A DNA stretch of 64,000 nt from CAZOEL01 sp964578835 (GTDB lineage Bacteria; Desulfobacterota; Syntrophobacteria; Syntrophobacterales; Syntrophobacteraceae). Of this stretch, positions 43,098-52,026 are shown one piece after another. Position numbers and translations under genes: made by a program. The DNA lies in the NCBI GenBank assembly GCA_964578835.1, contig CAZOEL010000031.1, positions 1-64,000 of the forward strand, read 5' to 3'. Below the pieces are notes generated by a model, which saw only the letters and a list, made by a program, of their open reading frames with translations, ran no database searches and had not been told where the DNA came from. Position 1 is the stretch's first letter. Each line of letters opens with the position of its first letter.

Positions 43098-43443
43098 AAG
43101 CTTAATCCTCCTCCCCCAAAGCAAACTTTCTCTTAGGGATCTCCAGTCTCTTTATATGGGCGCGCATAAACACCCTCTCCCTCTCATTCACTAGCATAAG
43201 CACCACATTGAAAAGCGGCAAGACGGCTGCTTTCGAGAAGACGCTCGCTCAGAGTCATGACAGATTCTCGTAATGCGGCGCCTCGAAGCGATCGCATTGC
43301 GCCTAAAATCAGGGCATAAAGCTCTTGATTTTATTCCTCTCGCGTCTCAATATTAGTTCGTTGAGTTGAATTACGGGTTTCACTGATGCCCTCCTGTATA
43401 AGATGACAAGAATTGTTTAACTTTTAACCAGGCTCAAGGCAAG
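43098..43443. other. Divergent intergenic region
   Basis: About 345 bp between the diadenylate cyclase gene (minus) and the SDR gene (plus). I see no gene. A TATAAG at about 43399 could be a -10 box for the SDR gene but has no good -35 partner. Confidence 0.35.
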
Positions 43444-44991
43444 ATGCAGAATAAAGCTGAAAAACCGGTATTGGTAATCGGCGCAACCGGCTATGTCGGA
43501 GGCCGTCTCGCGCCTCAGCTGCTTGAGGCAGGTTATCGGGTGCGGGCGATGGGAAGATCTAAGAGCAAGCTTGCATGCCGCCCATGGTCGCAGCACCCGC
43601 TTCTGGAGTTGGCGCAGGGGGACGCGCTCGATCTTGAATCCCTCAAGAATGCGAGCAGAGGCTGCAGGGCTGCATTTTACCTCGTCCACTCCATGATCTC
43701 GGCGGAGGACAGATTTGTCGAGGCAGACAGGAAAGCGGCCCGGAATATGGTCTCTGCAGCTGCAGAGGCGGAGCTTGAGCGCATCCTTTACTTGAGCGGC
43801 TTGGGCAATGCCGACGATCCATCCCTTAGCAAGCATTTGAAGTCAAGGCAGGAAGTCGGAGAGATTCTCCATTCGGGACCTACGCCGGCTACGGTTCTTC
43901 GAGCAGCCATGATACTTGGCTCCGGGAGCGCATCCTTCGAAATACTTCGGTACCTTGCAGACCGCCTGCCCGTAATGGTTACTCCCCAATGGGTGCAAAC
44001 ACCCGTGCAGCCGATAGCTATAAGCAACGTTCTGCAATATCTCCAGGGCTGTCTCGAAAGCGATCAAACGGCAGGTGAAACCTTTGACATTGGCGGACCC
44101 GAGATCCTTACCTACGAGAATCTCATCCAAACATATGCGGAAGTCGCAGGGCTTTCCAAACGGCGCATTATCCCCGTGCCGTTTCTGTCTCCTCATTTGA
44201 GCTCCCTTTGGATACACCTTCTCACCCCTATTCCGGCAACCATCGCACGGCCGCTTGCCGAGGGGCTTCTCAACAAGGTTGTCTGCACTGACAATCGCAT
44301 TCGCTCAATTATACCGCTCAAGCTTCTCGACTGTCGTGAGACTATCCGGATAGCTCTCGAGAAAACTGAACAGCAGTGCGTCGAGACCTGCTGGAGTGAC
44401 GCAGGAGCATTGCTTCCTCCCGAGTGGACTCATTGCGGCGACGCCGAATACGCTGGAGGAAGCATCCTGGAGTGCGGATACCGAGTCCGGCTGAAAGCCG
44501 AACCGGAGGAAGTCTGGAATCCCATCGTCAAAATCGGCGGCAAAAATGGGTGGTATTTCGGCAATTCCCTTTGGGGAATCCGGGGATGGCTGGATCGATT
44601 TATCGGTGGATCGGGACTCAGGCGCGGCCGGCGTCACCCGACCCAGCTTTACGTCGGGGACGCCTTGGACTTCTGGCGCGTGCTGGAAGTAGATCCTCCC
44701 CGCCATCTAATGCTCCTCGCCGAGATGAAGCTTCCTGGCGAAGCCATTCTCGAATTCAAAATCAAACCGGTTGGAGATGGCCAAACGGAGCTTGAACAGC
44801 TTTCCCGCTTTGTTCCCAGAGGCCTTTCGGGCCTCGCCTACTGGTATAGTCTCTTTCCATTTCACGAGTGGATCTTTGGAGGAATGCTCCGCACAATCGC
44901 TCGAGAACTGGGCAAACCCATAACTCAGGGACCCGAGCGTTTCACCCCCAAGTTGCAGCATGCCTGCCGCATAGCGAATGACGAGCGCTGA
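43444..44991 (+). CDS. SDR-family NAD(P)-binding protein with C-terminal DUF2867 domain
   Basis: A 515-residue two-domain protein. The N-terminal 300 residues are an atypical short-chain dehydrogenase/NmrA-like Rossmann fold with GATGYVGGRLAPQLL and FYLVHSM, as in NDUFA9-like epimerases. The C-terminal part (about 335-490) matches DUF2867, an SRPBCC-like domain (GWYFGNSLWGIRGWLDRFIGG and DALDFWRV). This fusion is widespread, and its substrate is not known. It starts at ATG 43444 after CAAGG. No operon partner is visible. Confidence 0.85.
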   Translation: MQNKAEKPVLVIGATGYVGGRLAPQLLEAGYRVRAMGRSKSKLACRPWSQHPLLELAQGDALDLESLKNASRGCRAAFYLVHSMISAEDRFVEADRKAARNMVSAAAEAELERILYLSGLGNADDPSLSKHLKSRQEVGEILHSGPTPATVLRAAMILGSGSASFEILRYLADRLPVMVTPQWVQTPVQPIAISNVLQYLQGCLESDQTAGETFDIGGPEILTYENLIQTYAEVAGLSKRRIIPVPFLSPHLSSLWIHLLTPIPATIARPLAEGLLNKVVCTDNRIRSIIPLKLLDCRETIRIALEKTEQQCVETCWSDAGALLPPEWTHCGDAEYAGGSILECGYRVRLKAEPEEVWNPIVKIGGKNGWYFGNSLWGIRGWLDRFIGGSGLRRGRRHPTQLYVGDALDFWRVLEVDPPRHLMLLAEMKLPGEAILEFKIKPVGDGQTELEQLSRFVPRGLSGLAYWYSLFPFHEWIFGGMLRTIARELGKPITQGPERFTPKLQHACRIANDER

Positions 44992-45235
44992 GCAGCAGGC
45001 GATGAACGGGAAGACGCCTGGAGCTATCGACTCAGCAAAGCGGTCGCAATGTCACAGTTTTCAACTCGCACGCGCGCTTCGCCGGCGCTCAAAGGTGACT
45101 TCCCGCAGATTAACGAGAGACCGTCGGCCATCCCCCTGTTCTCATTGAGAACCTTTGTCGGCCCTCAACGTTTTCAGGGCGCTGTCTACAAAACTGCTAT
45201 TTGCAGCGCATAAATCATCCTATTCGCTATAATGC

Positions 45236-46357
45236 CTAGTATTTTTTTGTCCCCTTATCGGTAGTCCCATAACTCTCAGATCCAGAGCTCTGTTTCTTCT
45301 CATCTTTAGGATAAGCGGAAGCGCCTGTCTGACTCTTGTCTTTGCCGTAGTCCGTATCCGATGTTCCCATATCTTTGTCATACCCACTCTTGGCGCCTTT
45401 TGCTGCATCATAGTCAGCACTGGCATTAGAGTCTTTCTTGGTCCCGTAATCGTCTGCCTTCCTTGAAGCATCTTGGTCGTAATTTTTATCCTTGTCTTTT
45501 CCGTACCCTTGTTGACTTTGGCTTCTGTAGCGGTCGTAGTCGCGATCTCTTCCATAGGATCGGTCTCTATCGTAGCGATCCCTGTCATAATCTCTGCCAT
45601 AGCCCCGGCCATAGTCCCTGTCGTAGCGGTCTCCATCGTAGCCCCATCTGTCGTCACGATTCCTTCCGGAATATCGGTCACGATCATAGCTTCGGCCATA
45701 GTCCCTATCGTAGCGTCTCCTGTCCTGGTCTCGGTCGTAGCGGTTGTAGTCGCGATCTCTTCCATAGGATCGGTCTCTATCGTAGCCGCGACCATAATTC
45801 CCATCATAGCGATCCCTGTCATAGCCGCGACCGTAGTCTCTGTCGTAGCGTCCCCGGTCATAGTCTCGGTCGTAACCACGCCCATAATCTCTATCCTGTT
45901 TCCACCGATTGCCCCAGCCATACCCCCTTCCTGGATGCCGGTCTTTGTCTCTGTCGCGCTCACTGCCGTACCTATCGTTCTTCTCGCCGTATCCTCCCTT
46001 TTGATCCTTCTCATAATCGGAGGAACCATAATCCTTCTTATAGTCACTGTCCTTATCGTAGTCTTTCTGTGTGGTCTTGTAGTCACCCGTTCCGGCTTTA
46101 TTAGCCTCCTTATCGGCATCGGACTTATAGTCACTCGTTTTATCTTTATCCTTCGTGTACGCATCGGATTTGGTTGTGCTCTTGTCGTAGGTGGAGCTCG
46201 CCTTATCTTGGTCTTTGGCATAGTTCTTCGTCGAATCGGAACTTGCCGATGTACCGGCGCTTGCGCCAAAGGCATATCTGCTTAGGCCCGAATCCGCCAC
46301 AATAAAAGAAGCTATGGCGATGGAAGCAGTAACTGCTGCATAGGCTAACTTTTTCAT
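45236..46357 (-). CDS. Secreted low-complexity Asp/Tyr/Arg/Gly repeat protein
   Basis: The 373-residue product starts with a signal peptide (about 1-31, ending near YAFGA), with an AGGAG ribosome site. A Lys/Asp/Ser-rich part (about 35-140) follows. Residues about 140-290 are built almost only of D, R, Y and G in short units such as RDYGRGYDRDR, and a Lys/Asp tail closes it. No folded domain is evident. Zwitterionic tyrosine-rich repeats could form a flexible periplasmic or surface material; this is speculation. Codon use within repeats is uniform, so the array may have grown by DNA duplication. The shifted frame on the same strand and the hydrophobic antisense frame are shadows. Confidence 0.75.
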   Translation of the reverse strand: MKKLAYAAVTASIAIASFIVADSGLSRYAFGASAGTSASSDSTKNYAKDQDKASSTYDKSTTKSDAYTKDKDKTSDYKSDADKEANKAGTGDYKTTQKDYDKDSDYKKDYGSSDYEKDQKGGYGEKNDRYGSERDRDKDRHPGRGYGWGNRWKQDRDYGRGYDRDYDRGRYDRDYGRGYDRDRYDGNYGRGYDRDRSYGRDRDYNRYDRDQDRRRYDRDYGRSYDRDRYSGRNRDDRWGYDGDRYDRDYGRGYGRDYDRDRYDRDRSYGRDRDYDRYRSQSQQGYGKDKDKNYDQDASRKADDYGTKKDSNASADYDAAKGAKSGYDKDMGTSDTDYGKDKSQTGASAYPKDEKKQSSGSESYGTTDKGTKKY

Positions 46358-46973
46358 TTTCTATCTCCTGTTTTATTCTAAGGCTCCAGTCGATATTAAC
46401 GTTAGGAGCCCTTTTAGAGCGGAATCTCACTCCGCGCCGCTGCACTTGAGGGCTTTGGAGCAATCCTCTGTTGACTGTGATCGGAATACGATGATTCCCA
46501 TTGGAAGGGAAGGCGCTCACACGATCAGATTGCCTAATGTAATCGAACCTGTTTACTGTCAGTCTCTATGGCTTTAATCTATGACAACTGTTCAACCCGA
46601 GCAATAAGTATTTTTACTTATTAATGACCGAGAATAACCGCCTCTATGCAGTGTGGAGGAGGGTTCACAGTGAGAGGGGCTAGTAGGGAAATGATGGATT
46701 ACCTTCTTGGATACAGGAAGTGACCGATATCATGAGCTATTACTTTAGGGGCCGATTGTTTGATGAGTTAAGGAACTGGTAGGAACATTGAAAGTTGAAG
46801 TTATGTTGGTTAATATAGGACCATAAGGCAAAGTAGTAGACGGTGATAGGCTTGTAGCCCAAACTACTTAAAGTCTCAGTTGGATATTTCAATCAGTAAC
46901 ACTCTTGAGGAAAACCTCAAATTTGTTGAATACAAGATGTGCTGCCTGTCTATATAGTAGAAAGGTAATAAGA
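46358..46973. other. Divergent intergenic region
   Basis: About 600 bp upstream of two divergent low-complexity secreted-protein genes. It is AT-rich near 46560-46640, with an 8-bp palindrome (about 46604-46622, AATAAGTA/TACTTATT) that could be an operator. I see no gene, and no confident promoter pair. Confidence 0.4.
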
Positions 46974-47480
46974 ATGAAGGCTTATAGATTATTATGGGCG
47001 TTTGGCCTTCTTGCGCTCGTCCTTGTGACAGCTCAGGCATGTTCTTTCGATGGCAAAGGCGCTGTGCAGGGGGCTGCGGCGGGAGCCGGCGCAGGCGCTG
47101 CTGTTGGCGGCCCGGTTGGAGCTGCCATTGGCGTTGCAGCCGGCGGTGTTACCGGGGCTATCGATAAGAAGGATGAGGAAGAGAAGGATGCCGATAGAGA
47201 AAAAGAGGATGCCGATGAGGACAATGAAAGAGGCGCCGTACATGAAGAAGAGAATAGAGACCGTCGCCCAGCGGATAGAGAGCATGAGCGGGATAGGGGA
47301 CGTGAGGAGTTAGATAGGAGAGAATACGAGTTAGATAGAGAACGCGAGGAATTAGATAGGGTGGGATACGAGTTGGACAGAGAACGTGAGGATTTGGATA
47401 GAATGGGTTACGAGCTACATAGAGAGCGTAATGCATTCAGAGATAACGTAAGAGATGATGAAGAGGAAGAAGAGGAGTAG
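46974..47480 (+). CDS. Putative lipoprotein with glycine zipper and charged heptad-like repeats
   Basis: I start at ATG 46974 (AAAGGTAATAAGA upstream) rather than the longer frame at 46905, because the lipoprotein-like signal starts there; 168 residues. Signal and Cys (LVTAQAC, near residue 20) are followed by a glycine zipper (GAAAGAGAGAAVGGPVGAAIGV) typical of envelope stress or OmpA-linker lipoproteins. A highly acidic/basic region follows, with repeated ELDRERE units spaced by YELDR or GYELDR, predicted as a long single helix, and a Glu tail closes it. The lipobox is not perfect. Function is unknown. Confidence 0.7.
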   Translation: MKAYRLLWAFGLLALVLVTAQACSFDGKGAVQGAAAGAGAGAAVGGPVGAAIGVAAGGVTGAIDKKDEEEKDADREKEDADEDNERGAVHEEENRDRRPADREHERDRGREELDRREYELDREREELDRVGYELDREREDLDRMGYELHRERNAFRDNVRDDEEEEEE

Positions 47481-47703
47481 CCGGTACTCTGCGGTAGAGG
47501 ATTTTATCGGTGCTGCCTTCGACGTATATGAAGGTTACATTGCTATCTTGATTGGAGACGATGTTGTTTTCACCGATTACGCCCCGGTAAGGATCGGAGT
47601 GATGCCTAAAAGAGCTTGTTTCCAACTACGGCATTGGCAGCGAGTGACGTATAGGTTGCTTCACCGCTCTCCGCTTTCGGAAACTGCACGCCCAGAACCA
47701 GAA

Positions 47704-47879
47704 CTTAATGGCAGCTCACAACAAATAACCTACCAAAATTGGTTCAGAAACACCCATCGTCATTCCGGCAGTCTTCAAGCCGGAATCCCGTTTTTTCGCG
47801 GGGCTGGATTCCGGCCAAAACCATGCCGGAATGACAGAACCGCTCTTCCTGGTAGGTTATTTGTTGTGAGCTGCCTAAG
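47704..47879. repeat. Nested palindromic element (MITE-like), copy 3
   Basis: The outer arms are a perfect 26-bp inverted repeat (47710-47735 with 47850-47875), extended to CTTA ends with a 2-nt slip, and flanked by TA at 47706-47707 and 47876-47877. The inner core (47759-47835) is an inverted repeat of the GTCATTCCGGCA...TGCCGGAATGAC family. The right end cuts the CsaA-type pseudogene. Confidence 0.8.
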
Positions 47880-48118
47880 ACCTGGCGTTGCCAATCGGCC
47901 TTGGTTCAAAGTTGGGGACTCCAAGAAAGAGCCTTACTCTGACTTCTTCGATCGGACGCCGAGTGTGTGAAGCGGCCGACACGGACACACTTTCCGGACT
48001 TCCCGAAATAGATAACCATCGCGTAGCTTGGCTTCGGAGCAGATGGCGCCATCTCCACTCCAATCAATCTTCCAACTCGAATCTCGAGCTTACCGAAGAC
48101 ATCTTCTTTACTTACGAC
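47875..48118 (-). pseudogene. CsaA/EMAP-type tRNA-binding domain, frameshifted and truncated
   Basis: The minus strand reads EDVFGKLEIRVGRLIGVE, then APKPSYAMVIYFGKSGK and VRVGRFTH in one frame (48118 to about 47963). After a frameshift at about 47963-47967 it continues as RRPIEEVRVRLFLGVPNFEP and RPIGNARS. These parts in order are the conserved core of CsaA-like tRNA-binding proteins, including the NFxPRxIG motif. The last third (the SEVL...VLG segment) is missing because the palindromic element supplies a stop codon at its boundary. Two lesions show it is not functional. Confidence 0.75.
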
Positions 48119-48324
48119 CGGCTTTATTCTTTGAAGCGCCGGCTCCGTCAATCTTTCTCTCAACCGGGTATTCCACAAGACGAACTGATCCTTATGTATC
48201 CCTTTCAGGGAACAGTCCCATACCTGACACTATTCCGGGGGTGGCGCTGCGCTGACCCCGAGCTGGTTTATCAAACCCCTTCGGGGTAGAAAAAACTCAA
48301 ACCAAAAAACTTGAACATCGAGTA

Positions 48325-48549
48325 TTAGAAAGCTTCCCTCAAATCATGAGTGGAATAGGTCGGCATATCCTCATCTTCCATACCACGCATGTCCAGCGAA
48401 AGAGATAAGCTTGCCGAACTGAGTTCGTCCTCTGGCGTGCTTTCTCGTTCCATCTTTGAGGCCAGGTATTGAATGAAATCCAGCATCTCGGCCTGAAGAA
48501 GCTCAGGTAGCTTTCGTACCTCTTCGTATATTCTCTCACTTACTCTCAT
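48325..48549 (-). CDS. DUF2281-like small protein (antitoxin-like)
   Basis: A 74-residue protein from ATG 48549, whose start overlaps the stop of the upstream gene by about 14 bp. The pattern SERIYEEVRKLPELLQAEMLDFIQYLASK, then MRGMEDED and YSTHDLREAF, is that of DUF2281 proteins, many of which are antitoxin partners of PIN-domain toxins. No toxin gene lies downstream within 400 bp. An alternative ATG at 48561 would add four residues. Confidence 0.65.
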   Translation of the reverse strand: MRVSERIYEEVRKLPELLQAEMLDFIQYLASKMERESTPEDELSSASLSLSLDMRGMEDEDMPTYSTHDLREAF

Positions 48550-49102
48550 CGCATCCCCCATGGACGAGTCTTTCATCCCTGTCTCGCTGCTTGTATTCAC
48601 GATAGTCCGAGTAGATATTCTTGATGAGCTCCTCGAATTTCTGTCTGCCAACAAAGGCTTCACCATGGATTCGCTCTTTCTCTATCCTTTCTTGTTCTAC
48701 CCGTTTCCTGTATGCCTCTTCATCAAATGGACCCCACTTCTCTTCAAAGTCTATCTCCACCTGCTCCCATGAAACGCCCTTCCCATTACCTGCCTCCATC
48801 TCTTCAAGCCCTTCATCAGGCGCTGGCCCGATAGAGCCTTCTTCTCTTTCGCACCCTGGCTCAGGAATATTGTCATGGTCAAGGATCGGCTTACCGAATG
48901 CCTCCGCCATCATTACCCATGAATGACGCAACTCTTCAATGTTTTCTCCGAAAGGCTCAACAGGATCTTGGGTGATTGCTCCCACATGGCCATTATCGTC
49001 GTAGTATGCCTCATGTATGCCGTACGTGTAATCCACTCTTTCCTTCTTGTCCGTGGGATGGACATACACATGCTTCTTTCGCACAACTCGATAGTTCCAC
49101 AT
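48536..49102 (-). CDS. Hypothetical protein, 188 residues
   Basis: A small acidic cytoplasmic protein starting MWNYRVVRKKH. The N-terminal 75 residues (YGIHEAYYDDNGHVGAIT, PFGENIEELRHSWVMMAEAF) resemble short uncharacterised proteins seen in proteobacteria and cyanobacteria. A Glu/Lys-rich helical half follows (about 110-188). No catalytic motif is visible. The 14-bp overlap with the DUF2281-like gene suggests cotranscription. Confidence 0.65.
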   Translation of the reverse strand: MWNYRVVRKKHVYVHPTDKKERVDYTYGIHEAYYDDNGHVGAITQDPVEPFGENIEELRHSWVMMAEAFGKPILDHDNIPEPGCEREEGSIGPAPDEGLEEMEAGNGKGVSWEQVEIDFEEKWGPFDEEAYRKRVEQERIEKERIHGEAFVGRQKFEELIKNIYSDYREYKQRDRDERLVHGGCDESK

Positions 49103-49678
49103 GTTTCGCCTTTACAGAACTTTCCTCGGTAATGAGCAATCCACACTTAGGCGCTTCTGCGACCAGTGCGACGTTCGCCTCTGCCGTTAAGCTTCGGGTG
49201 ACTGACCCATTGAGCGATAGTGCGTGCTTCGGTGGGTGTTACGGTGAGCAGTGTGGAAGGGAACTCTGCCCATTTTCAGCCTCCAAAGTGTGTAGCTATA
49301 CTGTAGCGGGTCTGGTTTGGACTTCGATATGACGTTTTTGGGAGCGCGGGCGTCCCGCCCGCAGAGGGAGGCGGCGGGAGTTGAAGACCGGATTTTAAAT
49401 CTCCACCAAGCAGTTGAAATCACTCATTCCCGGTTGTGAGCTTTGATGCTTCATTCATTTTGTACCATAGTTTCGTCCCACCAGGCAATACCAAAGATCA
49501 GCTAAGAGCCATTATTTTTAGGCGGTCATGGAGGCTCAAACGGCGGGTAGGAGCATCAGAATCAGAACAAAAATTATGGAAACGAATGTCTCCTGAAGTC
49601 CGCCACAATTTGGCAACGTGGAGAACATTTTTTATGTGAACACCTGAAGTAGGACGCTATCCTCTTTTACATCAAGCC
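49103..49678. other. Intergenic region with decayed sequence
   Basis: About 575 bp with several short frames and no recognisable gene. It contains the GC palindrome at 49346-49362. A TTTGGCAACG stretch near 49610 is similar to one at 53768, hinting at degraded repeated sequence. Confidence 0.4.
49346..49362. repeat. GC-rich palindromic repeat (CGRDARAP type)
   Basis: GCGGGCGTCCCGCCCGC is a near-perfect palindrome that reads CGRDARAP on the minus strand, a known signature of a dispersed intergenic repeat in several bacterial groups. A purine-rich tail follows. Confidence 0.55.
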
Positions 49679-50296
49679 TCAAGGTATTACCAGCCCTCCC
49701 TTTCCCTCCGTTACTCCCAGTTTATTTCCGGCGACCATCTCTCTGCTGTCCTTATCCTCAATCCAGATGTAGCAGCAGCCCTCGAAAGGCCTGGCTTTTG
49801 ACTGTTTCTTTAGCTCCTCCTCGTCAATCATATGGGCAATGACAAAAGGAAAAAAGAAAGTTCCAACCGTATAGAGCACTACTTGCCCTCCCATTTGCAT
49901 CGCAAGTTGTTTGGCAAAAGACCGACTGTTTACCGTGACGGTGCAAGAGTCCTGGCCAGGGTTGAGCTCTATCGCGTAGACCATGTATCGCTTTCCAGCA
50001 ACAGCCTCGAAGGCAAGGTCTGTCTCATCATGGAATCCATTCGACCATTCGACCACAACGCGGACAGTGTGAGGGCCTTGCCGAATAGGCTTAAAATTCC
50101 ATTCTTCATTATCCACTGCGCTGATTCCAACGGCTGGAAGCCGTGCGTTGGTTTCGATCTCAAGGCTAGCATACTGATAATCGAGGGTTCCTATATACGC
50201 CCTCTCCTCTTTTGGAATGGTGGAGCACCCGAGGGGCTGTAAGGTCAGAATTATCCCGATTAATACTCCTGCGATGGCTTTTCGGAACCAGTTCAT
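49679..50296 (-). CDS. Putative lipoprotein of unknown function
   Basis: A 205-residue product from ATG 50296, with GGAGG seven bases upstream; the longer frame to 50335 lacks a ribosome site. A signal sequence ends in LQPLGC (lipid-anchor Cys near residue 24). The mature part has a beta-rich domain (PHTVRVVVEWSNGFHDETDLAFEAVAGKRYMVYAIEL), similar to PEGA-like or DUF-type lipoproteins that coat the inner face of the outer membrane. A hydrophobic stretch (about 135-155) and a C-terminal beta segment (CCYIWIEDKDSREMVAG) follow. It stands alone in a gene-poor region. Confidence 0.7.
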   Translation of the reverse strand: MNWFRKAIAGVLIGIILTLQPLGCSTIPKEERAYIGTLDYQYASLEIETNARLPAVGISAVDNEEWNFKPIRQGPHTVRVVVEWSNGFHDETDLAFEAVAGKRYMVYAIELNPGQDSCTVTVNSRSFAKQLAMQMGGQVVLYTVGTFFFPFVIAHMIDEEELKKQSKARPFEGCCYIWIEDKDSREMVAGNKLGVTEGKGGLVIP

Positions 50297-50827
50297 GACT
50301 GCGCCTCCTTTTACGGGTGAACAGCACCTGAACATCCAGAACGATTACCTATTCTATGGCAAACCTTAGGGCGGCGCTTTTTCTTTGTAAAGGGATTTCT
50401 TCTGCTTCAGAAGGGGGCGAATGAACTAATGGTCCTCCCAAGTAGCCACACGGGGGGGTAGCCCTATCCAGCTCAGCAAGAATCGGTGTAATCGGAGTGC
50501 TTTTTGGACGCGCTATAATTTTTGAACTGGAGCCATTTTCTCGCTGAAGCAAACGGATCAGGGGATATTAGATCATAGAGCAAAGCTCAATCAATTGTGC
50601 TTTAATTGACACATTATGAATATTCTGCTAATCCTTTTAGTTAAGAATATTCAGGGCTGGCACCATAGAGATGTGTTTGGAGAAGAGATCCTGTAACGAT
50701 GTTGGGGGACGTTTGAGAGGGTGAGTAACGACTTTGAACATCAGAACATGCAGCCCCATAAAAACAGGCTGTGTCAGGCAAGACGCAATGGTCACTCTAC
50801 ATAAACCTGGGACGAGGAGGTTTTTCC
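50297..50827. other. Intergenic region with dispersed repeat
   Basis: About 530 bp upstream of the Mop gene. It holds repeat copy 50449-50513. The minus-strand frame 50349-50552 spans that repeat and has no recognisable product. Confidence 0.45.
50449..50513. repeat. 65-bp dispersed repeat, copy A
   Basis: About 80 percent identical by eye to 53703-53765, from CACGGG through CAGCAAGAATC and ATCGGAGTGCTT to TTGGACGCG. On the minus strand both copies read STPI..ILAELD, which suggests a shared decayed coding sequence. Confidence 0.65.
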
Positions 50828-51037
50828 ATGAAATTGAGCACACGAAATGTCATTAAGGGCAAAGTCGTAGAGGTAAAGGAGGGGGCTGTCGCAGCCAAGG
50901 TGAGAGTGAATATAGGAGGGGGAAACATTATCACTTCCATAATCACCGTCGATGCCGTCAGAGATCTCTCCATCAGAGAAGGAGATGAAGTCAGTGTCCT
51001 TATCAAAGCAAGCAGCGTCATGGTGATGAAAGAATAG
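50828..51037 (+). CDS. Molbindin-like protein with a single Mop (TOBE) domain
   Basis: A 69-residue molybdopterin-binding (Mop) protein that binds molybdate or tungstate as an oligomer in the cytoplasm. The pattern STRNVIKGKVVEVKEGAVAAKV, IGGGNIITSIITVDAV, LSIREGDEVSVLIKASSVMV is complete for a Mop domain. Start ATG 50828 has GAGGAGG upstream; a frame from 50771 would add 19 residues without homology. It is followed 48 bp later by a ModA-like gene, an apparent two-gene unit for oxyanion handling. Confidence 0.88.
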   Translation: MKLSTRNVIKGKVVEVKEGAVAAKVRVNIGGGNIITSIITVDAVRDLSIREGDEVSVLIKASSVMVMKE

Positions 51038-51085
51038 CATAGTGAGCATTCAGTCAATTTTCATCCACGGCAAAAGGAGATTATT

Positions 51086-51898
51086 GTGAAAACCTATCGA
51101 AACTGCATCATCTTTATTGCCCTTCTTTGCCTCTCAGCGCCTTTTCCCGCATCGGCCGAATCCTTGAAGCTCTATGCTGCAGGAAGCTTGAAAGCAGCTC
51201 TTGAGCAGGTAGCGGCGTCCTATGAAAAGGCCTATAACACGAAGGTAGCAACCAAGTTTGGCCCCAGTGGTCTTCTGAGAGAGGCCATTGAAAAGGGCGA
51301 TAATCCCGATGTTTTTGCTTCTGCGGATATGACGCACCCCGAAAAACTCGCATCCAGCGGATGGGGCGGTCCTGTGGTGCTGTTTACCCGCAATCAGCTT
51401 TGCGCATTGGCTCAACCTGATGTGGACCTGACAACGGAGAATCTTCTCAATACTCTCATGAACAAAGATGTCAAATTAGGTACTTCCACACCCAAAGCAG
51501 ATCCAAGCGGAGACTATGCCTGGCAACTCTTTAAAAAGGCCGATTCGATACAGACAGGAAGTTTTACAGCACTCTCCACTAAGGCACTTCAACTCACTGG
51601 CGGGCCAAGCAGTGAAAAGGCTCCCGAAGGACGCAACCAGTACGGATGGGTAATGGGCGAGAAGAAGGCTGATGTCTTCCTTACGTACTGCACCAATGCC
51701 GTACTTGCTCGAAAAGAAGTGCAGGCGCTGAAGATCGTCAGGATACCCGAAGAGCTTTCTGTGGGAGCTGATTACGGCCTTTTGGTCAGGAATGGAGCCT
51801 CTGGTGAAGCATGGAGGCTGGCCTTGTATATTTTATCGCCCGAGGGCCAAAAGATACTTGCTGAGTATGGATTTGAAGCCACAGCACTCCCCAAATGA
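51086..51898 (+). CDS. modA: ModA-like molybdate/tungstate-binding periplasmic protein
   Basis: A 270-residue substrate-binding protein with signal peptide (about 1-24, PASA-ES), of the ModA/extracellular solute-binding class II fold. The N-terminal LKLYAAGSLKAALEQVAASYEK and TKFGPSGLLREAIEKG are the oxyanion-binding segments, and NPDVFASADMTHPEKL is typical. It begins at GTG 51086 with GGAGA. The permease and ATPase (modB, modC) are not adjacent, so it either uses a transporter elsewhere or acts as a scavenger/storage partner of the Mop protein. Molybdenum supply suits an organism rich in molybdopterin enzymes, but ligand specificity is inferred. Confidence 0.85.
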   Translation: MKTYRNCIIFIALLCLSAPFPASAESLKLYAAGSLKAALEQVAASYEKAYNTKVATKFGPSGLLREAIEKGDNPDVFASADMTHPEKLASSGWGGPVVLFTRNQLCALAQPDVDLTTENLLNTLMNKDVKLGTSTPKADPSGDYAWQLFKKADSIQTGSFTALSTKALQLTGGPSSEKAPEGRNQYGWVMGEKKADVFLTYCTNAVLARKEVQALKIVRIPEELSVGADYGLLVRNGASGEAWRLALYILSPEGQKILAEYGFEATALPK

Positions 51899-52026
51899 GG
51901 ATGAAAGTACGCATAACAAGCGGGCAATCAGCAGCATCTGTTTGTCTCAAGTTGCTCAGTGTGTGCTTATTAAATCATGATTTATAGCCTGTAGCCAAGT
52001 TATTTTTTGATAGGAGGAGATCAGGT

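Noticed and set aside
45473..46285. 270-codon plus-strand frame, very rich in Ile/Val/Ala/Ser, like a membrane protein
   Set aside because: It is the exact antisense of the D/R/Y/G repeat gene; the hydrophobic composition follows from the repeat. No ribosome site and no family similarity.
47455..47970. 171-codon frame overlapping the glycine-zipper lipoprotein gene end and running through the palindromic element
   Set aside because: It reads through the mobile palindrome and into the antisense of the CsaA relic, so it cannot be one real gene.
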